A DNA stretch of 64,000 bases. Source: Acidimicrobiia bacterium (lineage in GTDB: Bacteria > Actinomycetota > Acidimicrobiia > Acidimicrobiales > Bin134). Under the pieces are notes generated by a model. It worked only from the letters and a program-made list of their open reading frames with translations. It did not search any database and had not been told where the DNA came from. The stretch is from positions 1 through 64,000 of the forward strand of contig JAJECA010000003.1 of assembly GCA_022822265.1 (NCBI GenBank), written 5' to 3'. The number at the start of each line of letters is the position of its first letter. Positions within the stretch are counted from its first letter, which is position 1. The position numbers and the translations under genes are program-made. Positions 59,104 to 64,000 of the stretch are shown here, one piece after another.

Positions 59104-60369
59104 TCAGCTTGCCCGTGCTTCGATCTGATCCAACACCGGCAGCAGGTACCGCACGAATGCCTCGGGGTTCTCCTGCATCGGGAAGTGCCCCACATCGGCC
59201 ATCTCGGTGTGGGTGGATCCGGCGATGGCCAGATGGGCCTCCCGGCCCGCCTCGACGGTTCCGGTGTAGTCGTACTCGCCGTTCATGATGTGTACCGCGG
59301 TGGCGCCTATGTCGATCTCGCTGGCCCGGTCGCGGATGTCGTAGTCCTCCATGTAGTAGAAGAGGTCGCCCAAGAACGAGGGGGGCCAGCCGGAGGAGTA
59401 CACCTGCGACACCTCCTTCACATAGGGCAGGGGCGAGGTGGGCGAGCACAGGCCCTCCATCATCCGGGCCTTGGAGTGGTTGCTCACCTGCGGGTGCCAG
59501 AAGCCGAAGAACTCGTCCCGGTTGCCGCCGATGTGCAGCGCCCCCTCGAGGGCGATGACCGCCTGGAACTCGCCGGGGTGGCGAAGCGCCAAATCCAGGG
59601 CCAGCAAACCGCCCACCGAGCAGCCCATGAACACCGGCCGCTCCAGCCCCAGAGCTTTGGCCAGGGCCAGGGGCACCTGTCGCAAGAACTCCCCGCGCAG
59701 CTCGTAGCTTTGCTCCCACCAGCGCTTTTGCACCGGCGGCACCGACTTGCCGTGGAAGGGCAGATCGTAGGCCACCAGGCGGAAGCGGTCGGTGATCTCG
59801 GCCACCTCGAAAAGGTGCCGGTACTGGATGCTGTCGGCCCCGGCGGTGTGCTGGCAGAGCAGGGGGATGCCCGAGCCCGCCTCCTCGTAGTAGATGCGGT
59901 GGTCGAGCCCATCGACCTCAAGGTGGATATAGCGGCCCACCGGGCTGTCGTGGCGGGGCATGGGGCCGCTCTCGTTGACCTCGGTTGGGCGGTGGGCGCC
60001 GGGCGCCCGCAACAGCTCGCTGGCCCGCTCCACCGCGGGCAGGTACTGCCACAGCAGCAGCGGGTCGGTTTGGCCCCGCTGAAAGCCCATCTCGCCGAGG
60101 GCCAGCATCACCGAGATCTGGGCGAACCGGGGCGGAACGGCCTCCATCAGCGGCGCCCACAGCTCTGCCGGACCCGTGATGGTGATCACCCCGTCGCCCT
60201 CGGCCGGCACACCGGCGCTGATCTCTCCGTCGACCACGGTGAAGCCGGTCCACGACTCGCCGATGCCCAACCGAAGCCCGCCTGTCCAGTGGCGGACCGC
60301 CAAGCGCATCTCGCCATCTGCGACACAGGCCGCCGCGAAGTCAACGGGGTCAGGGGCGGTGATGGTCAT
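59104..60369 (-). CDS. SCP2-like domain fused to alpha/beta hydrolase, cluster B
   Basis: I start at ATG 60369 (MTITAPDPVDFAAACVADGE) and not at a TTG two codons upstream. As in the cluster A paralogue, the first about 125 residues look like an SCP2-type domain (GESWTGFTVVDGEISAGVPA, ITITGPAELWAPLMEAVPPR). The rest is an alpha/beta hydrolase with MGCSVGGLLALDLALRHPGE (nucleophile Ser), NGEYDYTGTVEAGREAH and DVGHFPMQENPEAFVRYLLP (His). The two paralogues align without gaps over most of their length. Probably acts on a hydrophobic ester, lactone or ring-cleavage product. Confidence 0.75.
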   Translation of the reverse strand: MTITAPDPVDFAAACVADGEMRLAVRHWTGGLRLGIGESWTGFTVVDGEISAGVPAEGDGVITITGPAELWAPLMEAVPPRFAQISVMLALGEMGFQRGQTDPLLLWQYLPAVERASELLRAPGAHRPTEVNESGPMPRHDSPVGRYIHLEVDGLDHRIYYEEAGSGIPLLCQHTAGADSIQYRHLFEVAEITDRFRLVAYDLPFHGKSVPPVQKRWWEQSYELRGEFLRQVPLALAKALGLERPVFMGCSVGGLLALDLALRHPGEFQAVIALEGALHIGGNRDEFFGFWHPQVSNHSKARMMEGLCSPTSPLPYVKEVSQVYSSGWPPSFLGDLFYYMEDYDIRDRASEIDIGATAVHIMNGEYDYTGTVEAGREAHLAIAGSTHTEMADVGHFPMQENPEAFVRYLLPVLDQIEARAS

Positions 60370-60410
60370 CGGCAAAGTCAGCTGGGTCGGGGGCGGTGGC
60401 GGTCATCGGC
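60340..60410. repeat. 37-bp-period imperfect tandem duplication at the hydrolase start
   Basis: The block gtcaacggggtcaggggcgg... (60340-60373) recurs at 60377-60410 as gtcagctgggtcgggggcgg..., with about five differences. It covers the first codons of the hydrolase gene and its upstream region. The period equals that of the duplication at 20463-20526 in cluster A, although the sequences differ. Confidence 0.65.
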
Positions 60411-60455
60411 CTGTGAATTCGGAGGTTTTGGGGGCACTGTCAAGCGACAGCCCTG

Positions 60456-61259
60456 TCAAACAATGTCCAGGGTGGACAAGAACGCGGTGGCTACCGCCAT
60501 GTCACCCTCCACTTCGCATGCGGTGTGCCACGCAGAGCGGCCTGTGCCCCACGACACGAAGTCTACTGCTGTCGAGGCCACCACCACCTCTGCGCCCCCG
60601 CCGGATGCCACCACCAGCCCACCCTCGGGGTCGGGCCGGCGCACCGTCCACTCGCTCTCGCCGGGGCCGGTAAGGCGAATGGTGACGGGCGCCAGCAGGG
60701 AGTCGTCCAACTCGGGGCCCTGCATCTGGGGCAGCCCCCACATCATCCACTGCACTACCGGCAGCATCTCCTCGTGGGTGGGCGCCGGCAATTCCCGCTG
60801 GATCGGGCCGGCCGGAGCGGCGATGTCGTGGTAGAGATGGCAGAAGCAGTCGAAGGCCAGCCCGTTGGCCGCGGCGTGCATGGGGTAGGTGCCCAGCCCC
60901 GGTATCTCGATCTCGGTGGAGGCCAGCGGCTCCTCCTGAAGCCCCGGCAGGCGCTCCAGCCGCTCGGCGCCGAACCGCTCGAACTCGTCCACCACCTCCG
61001 CTACCGTCCAGCTTCGGCGGATGTCCACATGCACATCATGCTCCCGCTCCCGGTTGGCGGGCAGCGGCTGCCTGTCCTCGGGCACCGGCAGCGGGTCGAT
61101 CACGCTGCGGGCACCCGCTCCGATATGGGCAATCACATCCCGCACCCGCCACCCCGGACAGGCCGAAGGGGCTATCCACTCGGCATCCGAGAAGGTTCTG
61201 GCCACCTCGACGATCCTGTTGTGAAAAGCTCCCAGCGCGGCAACACCCTCAACAGTCAC
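60456..61259 (-). CDS. TIGR03083/DinB-like protein (mycothiol-dependent isomerase-like), cluster B
   Basis: A GTG-started 267-residue protein paralogous to that at 21099: NRIVEVARTFSDAEWIAPSA, CPGWRVRDVIAHIGAGARSV, REHDVHVDIRRSWTVAEVVD, LAFDCFCHLYHDIAAPAGPI, VVQWMMWGLPQMQGPELDDS and VTIRLTGPGESEWTVRRPDP. The His in IAHI and CHLYHD are candidate metal ligands. It may perform a thiol-assisted isomerisation in the pathway. It is the first gene of the left arm, divergent from the MaoC gene across the conserved promoter element. Confidence 0.8.
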   Translation of the reverse strand: MTVEGVAALGAFHNRIVEVARTFSDAEWIAPSACPGWRVRDVIAHIGAGARSVIDPLPVPEDRQPLPANREREHDVHVDIRRSWTVAEVVDEFERFGAERLERLPGLQEEPLASTEIEIPGLGTYPMHAAANGLAFDCFCHLYHDIAAPAGPIQRELPAPTHEEMLPVVQWMMWGLPQMQGPELDDSLLAPVTIRLTGPGESEWTVRRPDPEGGLVVASGGGAEVVVASTAVDFVSWGTGRSAWHTACEVEGDMAVATAFLSTLDIV

Positions 61260-61320
61260 CGGCCCATCCTTGACCGCGAATCACCCCCTGTCAAGAGGAT
61301 GGGCGGTGAGGTTCATGGTG

Positions 61321-61363
61321 GTTGCTTGTTGTTGTGGGGCTTGGTTGTTAGCGTCGGGCGGTG
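61321..61363. promoter_or_regulatory. Conserved 43-bp divergent promoter element, cluster B copy
   Basis: The plus-strand 43 bp immediately before the MaoC ATG match the minus-strand 43 bp at 20988-21030 at 33 positions, including GTTGTTAGCGTCGGG. The adjoining 61260-61320 region shows no such conservation. A shared activator or repressor site for both clusters is the simplest reading. Confidence 0.55.
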
Positions 61364-61861
61364 ATGGGCGAGCCTGATTTCGACAGCTTCCCGGTAGTTG
61401 TCCACGGCCACCAGTTCGAGGACTTTCCCGAGGGGCGGGAGTTCGCCCACCACTGGGGCCGCACGATCACCGCCGGCGACAACGCGCTGTTCTCCACGGC
61501 GACGTGCAACTGGAATCCGATGCACCTCAACGCCGAGTTCGCCAAGGCGCACGGCCATCCCGACGTGGTGGTCAACCCGATGCTGGTGCTGTGTACGGTG
61601 GTCGGACTCTCGGTGGAGGATCTGAGCGAGATCGGCGGCCCCTTTCTGGGCATGGAGAACGTGAGATTCCACCGCCCGGTGCATCCGGGCGACACGCTCA
61701 CGGCCTCCTCCAAGGCGGTCGAGGCCCGCGAGTCGAAGACCCGGCCCCACACCGGGATCGTCACCTGGCACACCGAGGCCCACAACCAACACGGTGAGCT
61801 GGTGGTCGACTACCAGCGCACCAACCTGGTGGCCAAAAGGCGCCCCCCAAAGGGCGGCTGA
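61364..61861 (+). CDS. MaoC-type hydratase, first gene of the cluster B right arm
   Basis: A 165-residue hot-dog protein collinear with that at 20460: GEPDFDSFPVVVHGHQFEDF, DNALFSTATCNWNPMHLNAE, VVVNPMLVLCTVVGLSVEDL and RTNLVAKRRPPKGG. The catalytic GDxNPxH motif is CNWNPMH, with Asn instead of Asp. The tail is the shorter, presumably original one. The stop lies three bases from the acyl-CoA dehydrogenase start, so the two are probably translated together. Confidence 0.82.
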   Translation: MGEPDFDSFPVVVHGHQFEDFPEGREFAHHWGRTITAGDNALFSTATCNWNPMHLNAEFAKAHGHPDVVVNPMLVLCTVVGLSVEDLSEIGGPFLGMENVRFHRPVHPGDTLTASSKAVEARESKTRPHTGIVTWHTEAHNQHGELVVDYQRTNLVAKRRPPKGG

Positions 61862-61863
61862 GG

Positions 61864-63075
61864 ATGCCCCGCACTCTGGTGGACCCGCGTCCCCCGATCC
61901 CGGTGCCCTACCGCACCGACGAGCGGGTGGCGATCCAGGAGATGGCCCGCGACTTCGCCATGAGCCGGGTGCTGCCCATCGCCAACCGCCTCGACCCCGA
62001 GCACGGCCTCATCCCCGAGGAGCTGCGCGCCGAGATGGGGGAGCTGGGGTTCTTCGGGGTCATGGTGCCGGAGCACTACGGGGGCCTCGGCCTCGGCGTG
62101 TTCGAGTACGCGCTCATAACCGAGGAGCTCTCCCGGGCCTGGATGAGCGTGGCCAGCATCATCGCCCGCGCCGGGATCGCCCTCTCGCTCGACCCCGCCC
62201 AGCGCGAGCAGTACCTGCCGCTGGCCGCCAAGGGCGAGTGGCTGGGCTGTTTCGCCATGTCGGAGCCCGGCGCCGGCTCCGACATCGCCTCGATCCGCAC
62301 CCGGGCCGACAAAGCCGAGGGCGGCTGGCTGCTCAACGGCCAGAAGATGTGGTGTACATTCGCCGACCAGGCCGACTGCATCCTGGTGGTGGCCCGCAAC
62401 AAGCCCTACGACCCCGACAACCGCCACTCCGGGATCCGCCAGTTCGCCGTCCACAAGGCGCCGGGGGTATTCCCCGAAGGGGTGTCGGGCAGCCCCATCA
62501 GAAAGATCGGCTACCACGGCTGGCGCACCTTCGAGCTGTCGTTCGACGACTGCTTCGTGCCCGACGACTGCTTGGTGGGCTACCAGAAGGCCGAAACGGC
62601 CGACGACATCGGCTTCAGGCAGACCGCAGCGGCCATGGCCACACCCCGCATCCACACCGCGGCCCGGTCGATCGGCCTGGCCCGGGGCGCACTGGAGGAT
62701 TCGATTGCCTACGCCCAGCAAAGAGAGCAGTTCGGCCGGCCCATCGGCGACTTCCAGGTGACCCGCTTCAAGATCGCCAAGATGGCCTCGGAAGTCGAGG
62801 CCTGCCGGGCCCTGATGTATCAGGTTGCAGCCGGCGCCGACGCGGGGGAGAAGCCCGACATGGCAGCGGCGATGGTGAAGTATCTGGCCGCCGAGATGTC
62901 GGAGAAGGTCACCTCAGAGGCGCTCCAGATCCACGGCGGCGCGGGCTACACCACCGATTTCCCTATCGAGCGCTACTGGCGCGACGCCCGGCTCACCAAG
63001 ATCTTCGAGGGAACCAGCGAGATCATGCAGCGGATCATCTCCGACCACCTGCTACCCCCCTCGCCGCTGCGCTAG
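61864..63075 (+). CDS. Acyl-CoA dehydrogenase, cluster B
   Basis: A 403-residue ACAD, same length as its cluster A paralogue and highly similar throughout: MGELGFFGVMVPEHYGGLGL, CFAMSEPGAGSDIASIRTRA, QKMWCTFADQADCILVVARN, SIAYAQQREQFGRPIGDFQV, LQIHGGAGYTTDFPIERYWR and KIFEGTSEIMQRIISDHLLP (catalytic Glu in FEGT). It introduces a double bond into the CoA-activated substrate. Electron transfer flavoprotein genes are not in the window. Confidence 0.94.
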   Translation: MPRTLVDPRPPIPVPYRTDERVAIQEMARDFAMSRVLPIANRLDPEHGLIPEELRAEMGELGFFGVMVPEHYGGLGLGVFEYALITEELSRAWMSVASIIARAGIALSLDPAQREQYLPLAAKGEWLGCFAMSEPGAGSDIASIRTRADKAEGGWLLNGQKMWCTFADQADCILVVARNKPYDPDNRHSGIRQFAVHKAPGVFPEGVSGSPIRKIGYHGWRTFELSFDDCFVPDDCLVGYQKAETADDIGFRQTAAAMATPRIHTAARSIGLARGALEDSIAYAQQREQFGRPIGDFQVTRFKIAKMASEVEACRALMYQVAAGADAGEKPDMAAAMVKYLAAEMSEKVTSEALQIHGGAGYTTDFPIERYWRDARLTKIFEGTSEIMQRIISDHLLPPSPLR

Positions 63076-63084
63076 AACAAGACA

Positions 63085-63603
63085 ATGAGCGATCTGTCCG
63101 CCCTGACCGGCTCCGACAACTACTTCGAGGACTTCGCGGCGGGGCAGCGGATGCGCCACGCCCGGTCGGCCACCATCGACGAGGTGGAGAACAACTACAT
63201 CTCCAAGCAGGTGATGAACACCGCCCAGGGGCATTGGAATGAGGAGTACTTGGCCGGGCCTCCGCTGGGCGGCGGCCGACTGGTGTTCGGACTCATCACC
63301 GGGTCGATGACGGTGGGGCTCGCCAGCCAGGACACCGCAGAGAATGCCTTGGGCGAGCTCGGGCTCGACGCGGTGCGGTTCTCCAAACCGGTACACCACG
63401 GCGACACCATCACCGCCTACACCGAGGTGCTGGATACCGCCGATGCCCCCGACCGAGACGACGCGGGTATCGTGCGCTTCAAGCACTGGGGCCGCAACCA
63501 GCACGGCGAGGTGGTGTGCGAGCTGGAGCGGCTGGTGCTCATCAAGCGCCGCACCCACTGGGCGGCAGCCACGCCCCAAACCGAGACCAGGGAGGTCCAA
63601 TGA
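63085..63603 (+). CDS. MaoC-type hydratase (mesaconyl/itaconyl-CoA hydratase-like), cluster B
   Basis: A 172-residue paralogue of the protein at 18740: DNYFEDFAAGQRMRHARSAT, ISKQVMNTAQGHWNEEYLAG, RLVFGLITGSMTVGLASQDT, KPVHHGDTITAYTEVLDTAD and RFKHWGRNQHGEVVCELERL. It has a C-terminal extension (AAATPQTETREVQ) relative to its paralogue. Its stop overlaps the lyase ATG (ATGA) directly. In cluster A the CoA-transferase gene sits at this junction, so the gene has been cleanly lost here or gained there. Confidence 0.83.
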   Translation: MSDLSALTGSDNYFEDFAAGQRMRHARSATIDEVENNYISKQVMNTAQGHWNEEYLAGPPLGGGRLVFGLITGSMTVGLASQDTAENALGELGLDAVRFSKPVHHGDTITAYTEVLDTADAPDRDDAGIVRFKHWGRNQHGEVVCELERLVLIKRRTHWAAATPQTETREVQ

Positions 63604-64000
63604 GCAGTTATGAACACCAGAAGCCGGTGCGAGTGCGGCGCTCGGAGCTGTCCACTCCGGGGCACTCCGAGAAGATGATCGCCAAGGCCGCGCAGAGCGA
63701 CGCCGACATGGTGTTCTTGGATCTCGAGGACGCAGTGGCCCCGTCGGCCAAGGTGGATGCCCGCCAGAACATCATCGCCGGGCTTAACGAGCTGGACTGG
63801 GGCAACAAGATCCGCTCCTACCGCATCAACAGCGTCGAAACCGAGTGGTGCCACGACGACATCGCCGAGGTGGTGACCGGCGCCGGGGCCAACATCGACG
63901 TGATCATGGTGCCCAAGATCAAAGGCCCCCGCGAGGTGTGGTTCGTGGACGACATGTTGACCCAGCTTGAGCTCAAGCTGGGCCTCGAGGTGGGTCGGAT
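63600..64000 (+). CDS. HpcH/HpaI (CitE-like) acyl-CoA lyase, cluster B, cut by window edge
   Basis: The visible 133 residues (SSYEHQKPVRVRRSELSTPG, HSEKMIAKAAQSDADMVFLD, LEDAVAPSAKV, IDVIMVPKIKGPREVWFVDD, LTQLELKLGLEVGR) are nearly identical to the cluster A lyase. It starts in an ATGA overlap with the MaoC gene. The 3' two thirds lie outside the window. Presumed to cleave a beta-hydroxyacyl-CoA. Confidence 0.88.
   Translation, partial: MSSYEHQKPVRVRRSELSTPGHSEKMIAKAAQSDADMVFLDLEDAVAPSAKVDARQNIIAGLNELDWGNKIRSYRINSVETEWCHDDIAEVVTGAGANIDVIMVPKIKGPREVWFVDDMLTQLELKLGLEVGR

Overview
The window is GC-rich and looks like an actinobacterial chromosome segment. Codons end mostly in G/C, with GTG starts and many ATGA/GTGA overlaps. 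The gene content fits Actinobacteriota: TIGR03083 (mycothiol-dependent isomerase-like) proteins, an F420-type luciferase-like oxidoreductase, MmgE/PrpD, CaiB/BaiF CoA-transferase, many acyl-CoA enzymes and P450s. A member of the class Acidimicrobiia or a relative is my best guess, but this is inference; no rRNA or tRNA gene is visible in the window.

1-15 kb is accessory and heavily decayed. It holds an RCC1-like repeat protein with an in-frame amber codon, secreted proteins with a TagO/VasI-like C-terminal fold, an IS3 remnant sitting in a metallopeptidase gene, broken small membrane ORFs, a truncated polyamine-type ABC permease next to an intact ATPase, a LysR gene with two stops and a 72-bp internal duplication, and a dead MntA-HepT toxin-antitoxin pair. 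Intact genes in between are a DUF1971-like cupin, MmgE/PrpD and a luciferase-like oxidoreductase.

15-25.5 kb starts with a PQQ-type sugar dehydrogenase lipoprotein, followed by catabolic cluster A. Its left arm (minus strand) is MaoC, acyl-CoA dehydrogenase, MaoC, CaiB CoA-transferase and CitE-like lyase. Its right arm (plus strand) is a TIGR03083 protein, P450, an SCP2-like/alpha-beta hydrolase fusion and an SDR. 25.5-41 kb carries a decayed fibronectin-III gene, a solute-binding lipoprotein, a K+ channel, a peptide-type ABC transporter without ATPases, a sialidase-like membrane protein, a ThDP enzyme, an AAA_14/DUF4143 ATPase with a perfect palindrome upstream, and an FAD aromatic-type monooxygenase.

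41-55 kb holds two giant secreted Calx-beta proteins with near-identical 220-bp leaders. One carries a PQQ sugar-dehydrogenase domain. The other carries an exported swivelling-histidine plus PEP/pyruvate-binding ATP-grasp enzyme. Between them lies an AT-rich AAA ATPase of foreign composition, preceded by four tandem 20-bp repeats.

55-64 kb is cluster B, a mirror-image paralogue of cluster A with the same divergent layout and a conserved 43-bp divergent promoter element. It lacks the CaiB gene and instead has an AMP-forming acyl-CoA ligase at its far end. I read both clusters as beta-oxidation-like pathways for a hydrophobic, P450-primed substrate: hydroxylation, oxidation, CoA activation, dehydrogenation, two hydrations and retro-aldol/Claisen cleavage. 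The substrate is unknown.
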